Source of the DNA: Sphingomonas sp. GM_Shp_1
GTDB taxonomy: Bacteria > Pseudomonadota > Alphaproteobacteria > Sphingomonadales > Sphingomonadaceae
NCBI RefSeq assembly: GCF_026540895.1
Contig: NZ_JALNUR010000001.1
Coordinates: 205,409-269,408 of the forward strand
Length of the DNA: 64,000 nucleotides
Direction of reading: 5' to 3'
A model generated the notes under the pieces. That model worked only from the letters and a program-made list of their open reading frames with translations. It searched no databases and was not told the origin of the DNA. Both the position numbers and the translations under genes were made by a program. Below, one piece after another: positions 22,313 through 31,444 of the stretch. Every line of letters begins with the position of its first letter. The first letter of the stretch is position 1.

Positions 22313-22753
22313 ATGCAGGTCGACTTCTATCATCTGACGATCGCGCCGCTCGACCGGCTGCTGCCCGTCATCGCCGAGCGGGTGATGGCGGGGGGCAACC
22401 GTCTGCTGATCGTCAGCGGCGATGCCGACCAGCGCGCCGCGCTCGACCGGCAATTGTGGATGATCCCGCCGGACGGCTTCCTGCCGCATGCGCAGGCGGG
22501 CGAGGGCGACGATGCCGCGCAGCCGGTGCTGATCGCCCCCGACACGAAGGCGACGAACGGCGCGCGGCATGTGGCGCTGGCCGATGGGGTCTGGCGCGAC
22601 GAGGCGCTGGACTTCGACCGGGCCTTCCACTTCTTCGACGGCGACCGGATCGGCGAGGCGCGTACCGCCTGGCGTACGCTCGCCGATCGGGAGGGGGTGG
22701 AGCGTCGTTACTGGAAACAGAACGACCAAGGCCGCTGGGAACAGGCGGCCTGA
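22313..22753 (+). CDS. holC: DNA polymerase III subunit chi
   Basis: The 146-residue protein has the HolC fold signature: MQVDFYHLTIAPLDRLLPVIAERVM at the start, the LLIVSGDADQRAALDRQLW segment, and FHFFDGDRIGEARTAWRTLADREGVERRYWKQ toward the end. Chi links the clamp loader to single-strand binding protein at the replication fork. The start ATG at 22313 follows a GGAGG ribosome site and lies 20 bp behind pepA. Convergent with the downstream ABC gene; a GC-rich hairpin (22773-22796) lies between them. Confidence 0.9.
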   Translation: MQVDFYHLTIAPLDRLLPVIAERVMAGGNRLLIVSGDADQRAALDRQLWMIPPDGFLPHAQAGEGDDAAQPVLIAPDTKATNGARHVALADGVWRDEALDFDRAFHFFDGDRIGEARTAWRTLADREGVERRYWKQNDQGRWEQAA

Positions 22754-22772
22754 CCCTGTCCAGGCAGGCGGT

Positions 22773-22796
22773 GCGGGCCAGAAAGCTTCGGCCCGC
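22773..22796. terminator. Hairpin between holC and the ABC exporter gene
   Basis: GCGGGCC (22773-22779) pairs with GGCCCGC (22790-22796) between two convergent genes. There is no T-run, so it is at most a weak or Rho-assisted terminator. Confidence 0.4.
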
Positions 22797-22805
22797 GATC
22801 CACCC

Positions 22806-24530
22806 TCACGCCGGTCGCTGATCCTCCAGCAATTGCAGGATCTGCCCGCGCGGCCCGAACGCGCCGATCGTGCCGTTCTGCATGTGCATGATATGGTCGA
22901 CCCGGTTGAGCAGCGGCGGGCAGTGGGTGACCACGATCACGATGCTGCCCTCGTCGCACATATCGGCGATCAGCCCGGCCAGCATCTGCTCGCCATCGCC
23001 GTCCATGTTGGAGGTCGGATCGTCGAGCAGCAGAAGAAACGGCTTGCCGAAGACCGCGCGCGCCACCGCGATACGCTGACGCATACCGGCGGGCAGGGTC
23101 AGCCCGTCGCGACCGACGATGGTCTCATAACCTTCGGGCAGGCGCAGGATCAGGTCGTGCACCCCCGCACGCCGGGCGGCGGCGATGATCGCGTCGGTGG
23201 ACGCCGCCGCATCGAAGCGGGCGATATTCTGCGCCACGGTGCCGTCGATCAGCTCGATATGCTGCGGCACATAGCCGATATATTTGCCGAGTTCCTCGGT
23301 ATCCCATTGATCGAGCGACGCGCCGTCGAGGCGGATCACGCCGCGCGCCGCCGGCCAGACCCCGGCCAGCGCGTGGAGCAACGCGGTCTTACCCGAGCCG
23401 GTGACGCCCATGATGCCCAGCGAGTCCCCGGCGTTCAGGATGATGCCGATATTGCTGACCACCGGACGCTGGGCGCCGGGTGCGACGACGAAAAGCTGGT
23501 CGGTCGACATCTCCGCCTGGGGACGGGGCAGCAGCGTGGTGACGTCGCGCAAGGGCAACTGGCCGAGCAGGATGTTGAGGCGGTCGAGCGCGCCGCGCGC
23601 CGTCTTCACCTCGCCCCATCCGCTGACCACCTGATCGAGCGGCGCGAGCAACTGATAGAGCAGCAGCGCGGCGATCAGCGCGGTGCTCCACGCCGCGCGG
23701 TCGCTGAACGCCAGACCGGCACCGATGGACAAGAGGACGATGAACAGCATCAGGCGAACGCCGCGCGCCGCGCCCGCCAGCCCGACCGAACGCCGGTGCA
23801 GCGCCCGTTCGGTCAGGATGGTGTCCTGCGCCATGCCCAGCCAGCGCTGGCGCAGGCGGCTTTCCATACCCATGGCACGTGCGGTCAGCGCGTGGCGGCG
23901 CCCTTCCTCCGCCGACAGCCACCGCAGCGGGCGCATCTCGGCCAGCCATTCGGCCCGCCGCCCCGCCGATCCGCCCATCGCCCAGCCGACCAGCCCGGTC
24001 ACGACCATCGCGGCCAGACCCGCGACGCCCAGCCAGACATGGAGCGCGAACAACATGATGAGCGCGATCGGCGCGACGCACAGGTCGATCAGCGCGGCGG
24101 GCATCGGGCCGGTCAGGAAATGGCGCAACCGGTCGGCGTCATGCACGGGGCCCAGGCCATCGCCTTCCAGCACGCCGGTCCGCGCGACGAAGGCGACGCC
24201 GTCATGGACGCGCGGCGCGAGCTGCTGATCCACGGCGCCCGCCACGTCGAAGAGCAGCCGCGCCCGCAAGGTATCGAGCAGCCCGAACACGCCGTACAGC
24301 ACGACACCCAGCAACAGCAGGCCCCAAAGGGTCGCGACATTGCGCCCCGGCACCGCCGCATCCGCCAGCACACCGACCAGAAGCGCACCGAACATCAGCA
24401 TGAGTTGCAGCACGACGCCGATCGCGACCGCCGCGATCACCCCGCGCCGCAAGGTCGAGGACAGGACCGCGCGGTCGTCCGGTGCGGCCGACAAGGCCGA
24501 TGTACTCTCACCCCAGATGACTCGTGCCAT
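22806..24530 (-). CDS. Type I secretion ABC exporter with degenerate ATPase motifs
   Basis: This 574-residue half-transporter has an N-terminal exporter membrane domain (about 25-310; helices such as GVIAAVAIGVVLQLMLMFGALL) and a C-terminal nucleotide-binding domain. Walker A is intact (GVTGSGKTALLHAL), the Q-loop is YVPQH and the H-loop is VVTHCPP. However the signature reads LPAGMRQ instead of LSGGQ, and Walker B ends LLLDDPTSNMD, with Asp in place of the catalytic Glu. Such changes mark the degenerate site of heterodimeric exporters. It is a paralogue of the 29465-31213 exporter (shared VPQ/LPQ...AQNIARFD). No adaptor gene is adjacent. The start is ATG 24530; the longer upstream frame is antisense to the next gene. 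Confidence 0.87.
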   Translation of the reverse strand: MARVIWGESTSALSAAPDDRAVLSSTLRRGVIAAVAIGVVLQLMLMFGALLVGVLADAAVPGRNVATLWGLLLLGVVLYGVFGLLDTLRARLLFDVAGAVDQQLAPRVHDGVAFVARTGVLEGDGLGPVHDADRLRHFLTGPMPAALIDLCVAPIALIMLFALHVWLGVAGLAAMVVTGLVGWAMGGSAGRRAEWLAEMRPLRWLSAEEGRRHALTARAMGMESRLRQRWLGMAQDTILTERALHRRSVGLAGAARGVRLMLFIVLLSIGAGLAFSDRAAWSTALIAALLLYQLLAPLDQVVSGWGEVKTARGALDRLNILLGQLPLRDVTTLLPRPQAEMSTDQLFVVAPGAQRPVVSNIGIILNAGDSLGIMGVTGSGKTALLHALAGVWPAARGVIRLDGASLDQWDTEELGKYIGYVPQHIELIDGTVAQNIARFDAAASTDAIIAAARRAGVHDLILRLPEGYETIVGRDGLTLPAGMRQRIAVARAVFGKPFLLLLDDPTSNMDGDGEQMLAGLIADMCDEGSIVIVVTHCPPLLNRVDHIMHMQNGTIGAFGPRGQILQLLEDQRPA

Positions 24531-24671
24531 GCGTATTTGGTCCCCTATAATGGCCCGGCTGTAACACGGCGTCCTGCACTCCGACAGCGGCGGCGGGCGG
24601 CGAAGACGGCTCGGTTTGACACGGTTTGCGGCCCTTCTATAGCGCGCAAGCGATTGGCAAGGGGGCAATGA

Positions 24672-25631
24672 TTGAAACGGCTCGCGCTGATGGTCGGCTG
24701 GATGCTTCTGGCCCTGGCATGGGGGCTGGCGCTTTGCCCGGTGGTGGGGCGGGTCTGGCCGCTGGCGGACGCCTTCGCCTCCTTCCTGCCCCTGGCGCTG
24801 GCGCCGCTGGTCGCGGCATTCGCGATATCGCCGCATCGTCGGCGGGCGGCGTTCCTGATACCGGCGGTCGGGGCGTTGCTGTTGATCGCGTGGCCGATCG
24901 TCGGCGAAGTCTCCGAGAGGCCATCGGCGGGCACGATCCCGGCCGGGGCGACGCGGATCGTTCTGGTGACCCACAATCTGCACGGCGGGCGGACCAGCCC
25001 CGATCGCGCCGCGCGGGTGCTGATCGATAGCGGCGCGGACGTGCTGCTGCTTCAGGAAGCGACCGGGGCCGAGCCCTTGTTCGAGCGCTTGTCGCGGGCC
25101 TTCCCCTATCGCAGTGCGTGTCGAGGTTGTCAGTTGGCGATTCTCTCACGTCTGCCGATGGGGCCGGTCCGCTGGCGGCTGCCCGCGCGTGGGGGCGGCC
25201 TGGTCGGCCCCGCGCTCTTCAGGGCGGAGATCCCGCTCGATCGGGTCGGGACGCTGACCGTCGCGACCGTCCATGCGCCATGGCCCTTCCCGCCGGGACC
25301 GCAGGCGCGGTTCCGATCGTCGCTGATCGAAGCCGTTCGACAGGGGGCGACCGATCATCTGGTGCTGACGGGCGACTTCAACCTGACCCCTTGGGGGCAG
25401 GGCATGGCGATGCTGGACGATGGGCTGCGACCGATGACGCGGGTGACGCGCGCGGTCTTCAGCTTCCCCGCGCGCGTCGGCGGACGGGATTGGCCGTTGC
25501 CGCTGCTGCCGATCGATCAGATCTTCGTCGGGCGCGGGATCATCGCCGGGCGGGTCGAGACGCTGCCCCATACCGGCTCGGACCATCGTGCGGTGCGGGC
25601 CGAGCTCTATGTCCTGCCCGACCCCGCCTGA
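24672..25631 (+). CDS. Membrane-anchored endonuclease/exonuclease/phosphatase family protein
   Basis: The 319-residue protein has two to three N-terminal membrane segments (about 4-22, 32-50 and 58-80) and then an EEP metallo-hydrolase domain. Its active-site residues are visible: Asn in THNLHGG, Glu in LLLQEAT, TGDFNLTPWG (Asp and Asn) and the final Asp-His pair in GSDHRAV. Family members cleave nucleic acids or phosphoester lipids; the substrate here is unknown. The start is a TTG at 24672 with a GGGGG run 6-9 bp upstream; an ATG at 24690 (MVGWMLL) is the alternative. It is divergent from the ABC gene. Confidence 0.8.
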   Translation: MKRLALMVGWMLLALAWGLALCPVVGRVWPLADAFASFLPLALAPLVAAFAISPHRRRAAFLIPAVGALLLIAWPIVGEVSERPSAGTIPAGATRIVLVTHNLHGGRTSPDRAARVLIDSGADVLLLQEATGAEPLFERLSRAFPYRSACRGCQLAILSRLPMGPVRWRLPARGGGLVGPALFRAEIPLDRVGTLTVATVHAPWPFPPGPQARFRSSLIEAVRQGATDHLVLTGDFNLTPWGQGMAMLDDGLRPMTRVTRAVFSFPARVGGRDWPLPLLPIDQIFVGRGIIAGRVETLPHTGSDHRAVRAELYVLPDPA

Positions 25632-25637
25632 ACGCGA

Positions 25638-26393
25638 TCAGCGCCGGAGCGCGCGGTCCATCATGAAGGCGATCTTGCGGCGCATCCGGTCCGCCCGCAG
25701 GCGCATCTTGGCGGCGCGCGTCTGTTTCCCCGCAAAGCGCGCCGGACCGATGGTGGAGGGGCGATAGGCCTCCATGATGGGGAAGGGGAAGAGGCAGCGA
25801 TTGGGAATGCCGTTTTCCCAGAAGCGATCCGTCTGATCATCGATCGGGCGGACCGCGTCGTTATAGAGTTCCAGGAAGCGTGCGGCGGCCTTCTTCGTGA
25901 TGAAATAGCCCTGCGCACCATAAGGCTTGCCGTAGAGGCGCACGACGTAGAAGCCCGGAACCGGCCAGTTGCGACGATCGGGCAGATGCGGCGAGGGGAG
26001 TTTGTAGAAGAGCTTCAGATACTCCATCCCCTCGGCGGCATAGTCGATCGCGCACAGCATCCGGATCGCCGCCCAGTCGGCGATGACATCGTCCTCCAGG
26101 ATCAGATACTGGTTGGTCGTCGGGTCCGCCACCAATTGCCGCCAGAGCGCGGCATGGCTGGAATAGACGCCGATCTCGCCGGGTTGCAGCGGACGGCCAT
26201 GATGGCGGATCGCGGCGGCCTCGTCATAATGGATGCCGACCGGTTCGCGATGCGCATCGAAGAACCGCCAGTCGAGCTCCTGCCCCTCGATCGAGCGGGA
26301 GAAGGCCTCCCGCCGATCGGTGGCGCTCGTCAGGCTGATGACGTGGATCGGCGTCGTCATGGCGCTTTCCGTACGCGCATCGGTCTTGGCCAC
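25638..26393 (-). CDS. Glycosyltransferase family 25 (LPS-type)
   Basis: The 251-residue protein opens with HVISLTSATDRREAFSRSIEG, the GT25 donor-site region, and carries the family LILEDDV motif (DXD-like acidic cluster) and YGAQGYFITKKAAARFLELY. It should transfer a sugar, often galactose, onto lipooligosaccharide or a surface glycan in the cytoplasm. A GTG start at 26393 has AAGGA 7 bp upstream; an ATG at 26360 would drop 11 residues. It lies 41 bp after the TolC-type gene on the same strand, so it may be the last gene of the secretion operon. The C-terminus is very basic. Confidence 0.85.
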   Translation of the reverse strand: MAKTDARTESAMTTPIHVISLTSATDRREAFSRSIEGQELDWRFFDAHREPVGIHYDEAAAIRHHGRPLQPGEIGVYSSHAALWRQLVADPTTNQYLILEDDVIADWAAIRMLCAIDYAAEGMEYLKLFYKLPSPHLPDRRNWPVPGFYVVRLYGKPYGAQGYFITKKAAARFLELYNDAVRPIDDQTDRFWENGIPNRCLFPFPIMEAYRPSTIGPARFAGKQTRAAKMRLRADRMRRKIAFMMDRALRR

Positions 26394-26434
26394 AGGCTAT
26401 CCTTTTCGTCTGGCGATCGACGGGCGCAGTGTGA

Positions 26435-28096
26435 TCAGCGCCCCGTCCGTGGTTTCACGATAGCGGGGGTGGCGGGCTCCGTCACCGGGGGAGCGGGCGG
26501 CACCTCCAGCGGAACGACCGCCGTGTCGACGCGCAGCGCGCCGGAGGGATCACGGATCGGGCGTTCGTCGCGGATGACGTTGCCGCTGACCAGATTGTCC
26601 GCCCCGGACAGCAGCGGGGTCAGCAACGGCACGTCGCCGCGCCGCTTCACGCGATCGAAATTGGCGTTGGTGTCATAGGCGGGCAGGCCGGTGATCAGCT
26701 TGGGCGCTTCCAGATTGCCCATCGCGGACAGAAGCTGCGCGCGGGCGATATATTCGCTCGCCTCGGCGGTGGCATAGCTGGTGCGGATGTTGAGCAGGTC
26801 GCGCGCCAGGTCGAGCACGTCGAGCGTGGTGCGGTCGCCCGCCTTTTCCTGGATGACCGCGCCGTCATAGGCCGCCTGCGCCGCTGCCGACGCGGCGCGC
26901 AGATGCTCGAGCGAGGCGAGCGCGGCGCGATGCGCGTCCCAGGCCTGGGCCACCGACTGCCGCGTCTCGCGCAAGGCGGCGTCGACCAGTCGCCAATCGG
27001 CGTCATTCTGTTGCCGCGCCCGCTCGATCGACAGGCGGCGTACGCCCGAATCGATCAGCGGCATGGTGACGACCACCGAGGAGCGCAGATCGGTCGTGCG
27101 AAGCTGGTTCTGATAGAGGTTGGTGGGACCATAGGTACCGCTGCTTTCCAGCGACACGTTCGGGTTGCGCTCCGCCTTGGCGGCGGCGACGGCGGCGCGC
27201 GACGCCTTCTCGCGCGACTGGGCGCCGCGGATGATCGGGCTGCCATTCTCCGCAATGCCATAGGCCGCTTCAAGCGAACCGACGCCCAGTGCGATTTGCG
27301 GCGGCGCGCTCAGCTCGCCTGGAAGACCGCCCGTCGCCTGGAGGAAGAGCGCCTGGCTCGCCCCCAATTGCCCTTGCGCGTTCAGCAACTGCGCCCGACC
27401 GAATTCGACGCGGGTCTGCACCTGTTGCAAGTCGCTGGAGGTGATGTCGCGGACCGCGAAACGCGCCCGCCCGTCGCTATATTGGCGTTCGAGCAGCGCG
27501 AGGTTCTGCCGCGCCAGTTCCACGATGTTGCGGTCGCGGATCACCCCGACATAGGCGGAGATGACGTCGAACATGGTCGACGCCTCGACCAGCCGGAGCT
27601 GTTCGCGCTCCAGTGCGATCTGGGCCAGAGCGTTCTGCTCCTGCGAGGCACGGCGACCGAAGGACAGGACCGGCTGCGAGAAGATGATCTGCGCGGTGCT
27701 GGAGAACCCCTCCGGCCGGTTGAACAGACCGGGGAAGATCTCGCTGCGGGTACGGGTGAACTGGTGCGAGCCCTGGAGCGTGACCTGCGGGCCGTAATTG
27801 GCGCGCGCCAGCGGGTAGAGCGTGTCCACCGACTTCAGGGTCGAGCGCTCCGCCACCAGCGTCGGATTGCTCCAATAGGCGCGCGCGATCGCAGCCTCCA
27901 GCGTGGTCAGCGTCGGCGTCGCATTGGCGGCCAGCGTGCCTTCCGGCGTCTCGCGCGGCAGTTGCGGCTCCAGCGGCTGCGGCATGCCGGCGGCGGTCGG
28001 AACCTGCGCCAGCGCCACGCCCGATGCCGACCCCATCAGGGCCAGGATCGTCAATCCGGCGCACACCCCCAGCGCCTTCCCCCTGTTCACCATCAT
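26435..28096 (-). CDS. TolC-family outer membrane channel protein
   Basis: The 553-residue protein has a signal peptide (about residues 8-30, GVCAGLTILALMGSASGVALA) and two TolC/OEP repeats (about 60-270 and 275-480). These are rich in long Ala/Gln/Arg helices, with conserved TLEAAIARAYWSNPTLVAERSTL at the start of repeat 1. The C-terminal 70 residues are Pro-rich and specific to this group. It should form the trimeric channel of the type I system encoded by the two upstream genes; hlyD ends 17 bp before it. A second assignment as a multidrug efflux duct is less likely, because no RND or MFS pump is nearby. Confidence 0.9.
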   Translation of the reverse strand: MMVNRGKALGVCAGLTILALMGSASGVALAQVPTAAGMPQPLEPQLPRETPEGTLAANATPTLTTLEAAIARAYWSNPTLVAERSTLKSVDTLYPLARANYGPQVTLQGSHQFTRTRSEIFPGLFNRPEGFSSTAQIIFSQPVLSFGRRASQEQNALAQIALEREQLRLVEASTMFDVISAYVGVIRDRNIVELARQNLALLERQYSDGRARFAVRDITSSDLQQVQTRVEFGRAQLLNAQGQLGASQALFLQATGGLPGELSAPPQIALGVGSLEAAYGIAENGSPIIRGAQSREKASRAAVAAAKAERNPNVSLESSGTYGPTNLYQNQLRTTDLRSSVVVTMPLIDSGVRRLSIERARQQNDADWRLVDAALRETRQSVAQAWDAHRAALASLEHLRAASAAAQAAYDGAVIQEKAGDRTTLDVLDLARDLLNIRTSYATAEASEYIARAQLLSAMGNLEAPKLITGLPAYDTNANFDRVKRRGDVPLLTPLLSGADNLVSGNVIRDERPIRDPSGALRVDTAVVPLEVPPAPPVTEPATPAIVKPRTGR

Positions 28097-28112
28097 TGCC
28101 CCACTCCGTATC

Positions 28113-29468
28113 TTAATTGTCTCGGAAAGCCCGCTCGAACTGATCGCGCAGCGGCTTCGTGATGTAAGAAATCATCGTCCGGTGGCCGGTTTCGATGAAC
28201 ACCTCGGCCGGAACGCCGGGGCGAAGCTGGATCTCGGGATAGCGGCGCAGCTCGGCCTCCTCGATCGCGACGCGCACCGGATAGAAGGCCTGCTTGCCCT
28301 CCGGGTCGGTCGAACGGTCGGCGGCCACGGTCACGACGCGGCCATGGATTTCGGGCGTCGCGGTCGAATTGAGCCCGCTGAAGCGGATACGCGCCTGCTG
28401 GCCGACCCGCACCTGATCGATGTCGAGCGGCGACACGCCCGCCTCGACCATCAGCTCGTCGCTGTCGGGCACGATCTCCATGATGACCTCGGCCCCGCGC
28501 ACGACGCCGCCGATGGTGTTGAAGGCCAGCTTGTCCACCACCCCGTCATAGGGTGCGCGAAGCACGCTGCGGTCCTGCGCGTCGACCGCCGAGACGCTGC
28601 GCACCTGTTGCTGGTTCAGCGTGTTGTTGATCTCGGCCAGCCGCGTGCCCGCTTCCGAACGGCGGGTCTCGCCCAGCTGGATGATCTGTTCGCGCGCCTC
28701 GGTGATGCGCGCCTGGGTTGAGGCGATATTGGCCTGGAGCGCGCCGACATTGCCCTGAAGATCGGCGGCGGTGCGTTCCAGCTGGTTGCGGCGGCTGATC
28801 GTGACCAGCCCCTTTTCCCACAGATCCTTCACGCCCTGACGCTCGGGATTGATGAGCGCGGTCTGTTGTTCCAGCGCGTTGATCTGCGCGCGATAGGCGC
28901 CGATCTGCTGCTCATATTGCCGCACCCGCGATTCCAGCTGGGCGATCAGGCCCGACTGTTCGGTCTTGCGGATGGTGAACAGCTTGCGCTCGTCGGCCAT
29001 GGCGCGCTGCGCACCCTCGCCGCCATTCACCAGTTCCGCCGGAAAGGTGATGGTCGGCGCCCCCAGCCGCTCCGCCTCGAGCCGCGCGCGCTGGGCGAGC
29101 AACTGGTCGACGCTCAGGCTGGAATAGCGGGCATCAGCGTCGGTCACCCGGTCGTCGAAGCGCATCAGCACCTGGCCCTTGCGGACTCGCTGGCCGTTCT
29201 CGACCAGGATCTCGGAAATGACGCCGCCCGCGGGATGCGCGATCCGCTTGATCCGGCTCTTCACCCCGACCTGGCCCGGGGCGATCACCGCGCCGCCGAT
29301 CGGGATCAGCGCGCCCGCCAGCCCGAAACCCAGTACCAGCACGAGGATCGCGGTCAGCGCGATGCGGAACTGCCGCTTGGCGCTGCGCAGCGGATCGTAA
29401 AGAGGCGCGCCTTCGTCGATCGCGGTCAGGCGCGTGCCGGGGCCGCCGGTGGTGACGATGCCGTTCAT
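28113..29468 (-). CDS. HlyD-family type I secretion adaptor
   Basis: The 451-residue protein has a short cytoplasmic N-tail and one membrane helix (about 36-58, ALTAILVLVLGFGLAGALIPIGG). A lipoyl/barrel-sandwich half follows (GVKSRIKRIAHPAGGVISEI), then a long coiled-coil hairpin (about 140-300) and the second barrel half (RAPYDGVVDKLAFNTIGGVV). It ends with the HlyD_3-like beta-domain. This is the PrtE/HlyD adaptor topology. It overlaps the ABC exporter gene by 4 bp and leads into the TolC gene 17 bp later, so the three form one secretion operon. Confidence 0.93.
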   Translation of the reverse strand: MNGIVTTGGPGTRLTAIDEGAPLYDPLRSAKRQFRIALTAILVLVLGFGLAGALIPIGGAVIAPGQVGVKSRIKRIAHPAGGVISEILVENGQRVRKGQVLMRFDDRVTDADARYSSLSVDQLLAQRARLEAERLGAPTITFPAELVNGGEGAQRAMADERKLFTIRKTEQSGLIAQLESRVRQYEQQIGAYRAQINALEQQTALINPERQGVKDLWEKGLVTISRRNQLERTAADLQGNVGALQANIASTQARITEAREQIIQLGETRRSEAGTRLAEINNTLNQQQVRSVSAVDAQDRSVLRAPYDGVVDKLAFNTIGGVVRGAEVIMEIVPDSDELMVEAGVSPLDIDQVRVGQQARIRFSGLNSTATPEIHGRVVTVAADRSTDPEGKQAFYPVRVAIEEAELRRYPEIQLRPGVPAEVFIETGHRTMISYITKPLRDQFERAFRDN

Positions 29469-31213
29469 GACTTGCTTTCCTCAAGGGTACGCTCGGGCGT
29501 GGGCGTGCCATTGGGCAGCGCCGCGCGCGTCAGATGCTCCATGACCTGATCGCTCGGCCCGAATAGCTCGATACGTCCGTCACGCAAATACATGATCTTG
29601 TTGACCTGTCCCAGAACGCTGGGACGATGGGCGATGACCACGACGATCCCGCCACGCTGGCGGATCGACCCGATGGCGGCGGCCAGGGCGGCCTCCCCCT
29701 CGGCATCGAGGTTGGAATTGGGTTCGTCGAGGACGATCAGGAACGGATCGCCATAGAGTGCGCGGGCCAGGCCGATACGCTGCCGCTGTCCGGCGGACAG
29801 CTCGCGGCCATCCTCGCCGATCTGGGTGTCGTAACCGGCGGGCAGGCTGGTGATCAGCGCATGGACGCCCGCATCGCGCGCGGCGGCGATGATCGCCTCC
29901 GACGTGGCCTCGGGGTCGAAGCGCGCGATGTTCTGCGCGATGGTGCCGCCGACCAACTCCACCGACTGCGGCAGATAGCCCAGCGACCGGCCCAGATCGT
30001 CGGGCCACCATTGATCGAGCGCCGCGCCGTCCAGCCGAACCGCGCCCGCCTGGGGCGGCCAGAGCCCGATCAGCGCGCGACCCAGTGTCGTCTTGCCGGC
30101 ACCGCTGGGGCCGATCAGGCCCAGCGCGTCACCGGGATTGAGCCTGAACTGAACGCCGTGCAGCGTCGTGCGCTGCGTACCCGGCGGGCCGACGACCAGG
30201 TTTTCGACCAGCAGGCTCTGATGCGGGGCGGGCAGGCGGGTCATGCCGGGATCGGCGACGGGCACGCGCGAGAAGAGCTGCTTCAGCCGCGCCCATCCCT
30301 GACGCGCGCCGACCAGGTTGCGCCAGTTGGCGATCGCCTGATCGACCGGGGCCAGCGCGCGGCCCGACAGGATGGAGGAAGCGAAGATCACCCCGCCGCT
30401 CGCCTTGCCGTTGATGACGAGCAGCGCGCCGACGCTGAGGATCACCGATTGCAGCAGCAGGCGCAGCACCTTGCTGACTCCGCCCAGCTTGGCGCTCTCG
30501 CGCGAGACGCGGTTGGACAGGGTGACATACTGGTTGTTCACCCGCTCCCACCGGTCGCGCATCCGCTCGCGCATGCCGAGGGCGGCGAACAGCTCGACAT
30601 GGCGCATATTGGATTCGGCCATGGCGTTGCGGACCGAGGACATCTGGTGAAGGTCCGACGACGGCTTCTTCATCACCCGATTGGTGACCAGCGTCAGCGC
30701 CAGCAGGATCAGCGCGCCGATCAGGGTCGTGACGCCCAGCCAGACGTGCAGCATGAACAGCACGCCCAAGAAGAACAGGATCCAGGGCAGGTCGATCATG
30801 GTGGCGAGACCGGTGCCGCTGATGAAGCTCCGCACCTGGTCCAGATCGCGCATCGGGCCCAGGCCGTCGCCCTGCGTCACCCGACCGTCGAGCGACATCT
30901 GCCCCATCGCGCCCTGCACCCGCCGCGACAGCGCACGGTCCAGCCCGTTGCCGACATCGGACAACAACCCGGCACGCAGATTCTCGAACAGCCCCTGAAA
31001 GGCATAGGCCAGCGTGACCATGATCAGCAGGCCGACCAGCGTCGGGATCGACCGCCCCGGCAGCACCGAGTCATAGACCATCATCATGTAGATGGACCCG
31101 GCCAGCAGCAATATGTTCAGGATGGCGCTGACCGCCACGATCATGCCGAAGACCGATCGAAACCGGCGCAACGCCATGCGCAGATCGTCTTGTCCCCCGT
31201 CGGCTGTACGCAA
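29465..31213 (-). CDS. Type I secretion ABC exporter (PrtD/HlyB type)
   Basis: The 582-residue half-transporter has six membrane segments in residues 15-310 and a complete nucleotide-binding domain. Its motifs are Walker A GPSGAGKTTLGRAL, Q-loop LGYLPQSVELVGG, signature LSAGQRQRIGLARAL, Walker B FLIVLDEPNSNLD with the catalytic Glu, and H-loop VIAHRPS. There is no N-terminal C39 peptidase domain, so substrates should carry an uncleaved C-terminal signal. It is the first gene of the exporter-adaptor-channel operon. The likely cargo is the VCBS and beta-helix proteins encoded 4-8 kb away. Confidence 0.93.
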   Translation of the reverse strand: MRTADGGQDDLRMALRRFRSVFGMIVAVSAILNILLLAGSIYMMMVYDSVLPGRSIPTLVGLLIMVTLAYAFQGLFENLRAGLLSDVGNGLDRALSRRVQGAMGQMSLDGRVTQGDGLGPMRDLDQVRSFISGTGLATMIDLPWILFFLGVLFMLHVWLGVTTLIGALILLALTLVTNRVMKKPSSDLHQMSSVRNAMAESNMRHVELFAALGMRERMRDRWERVNNQYVTLSNRVSRESAKLGGVSKVLRLLLQSVILSVGALLVINGKASGGVIFASSILSGRALAPVDQAIANWRNLVGARQGWARLKQLFSRVPVADPGMTRLPAPHQSLLVENLVVGPPGTQRTTLHGVQFRLNPGDALGLIGPSGAGKTTLGRALIGLWPPQAGAVRLDGAALDQWWPDDLGRSLGYLPQSVELVGGTIAQNIARFDPEATSEAIIAAARDAGVHALITSLPAGYDTQIGEDGRELSAGQRQRIGLARALYGDPFLIVLDEPNSNLDAEGEAALAAAIGSIRQRGGIVVVIAHRPSVLGQVNKIMYLRDGRIELFGPSDQVMEHLTRAALPNGTPTPERTLEESKS

Positions 31214-31444
31214 AACCCGGCCCTTCCTTACGCCACATGTTCCGTCGCGCCGGGTTCCCCGACGCTGTCATGTCCGTGGGCTATAGGCCCGATTGGTTAA
31301 CGGGCCCATTCCTGCACCACCCCAACACGGCGCAATGTCACGATAATTGCAGGTTCGGCGTCGCTTCACCACGCGGGGAATTGAAACCGTCGTCACTTTT
31401 GTCCCCAAATGACACGCCCCGCCGGACGCTGCCGGGGACGGCCG

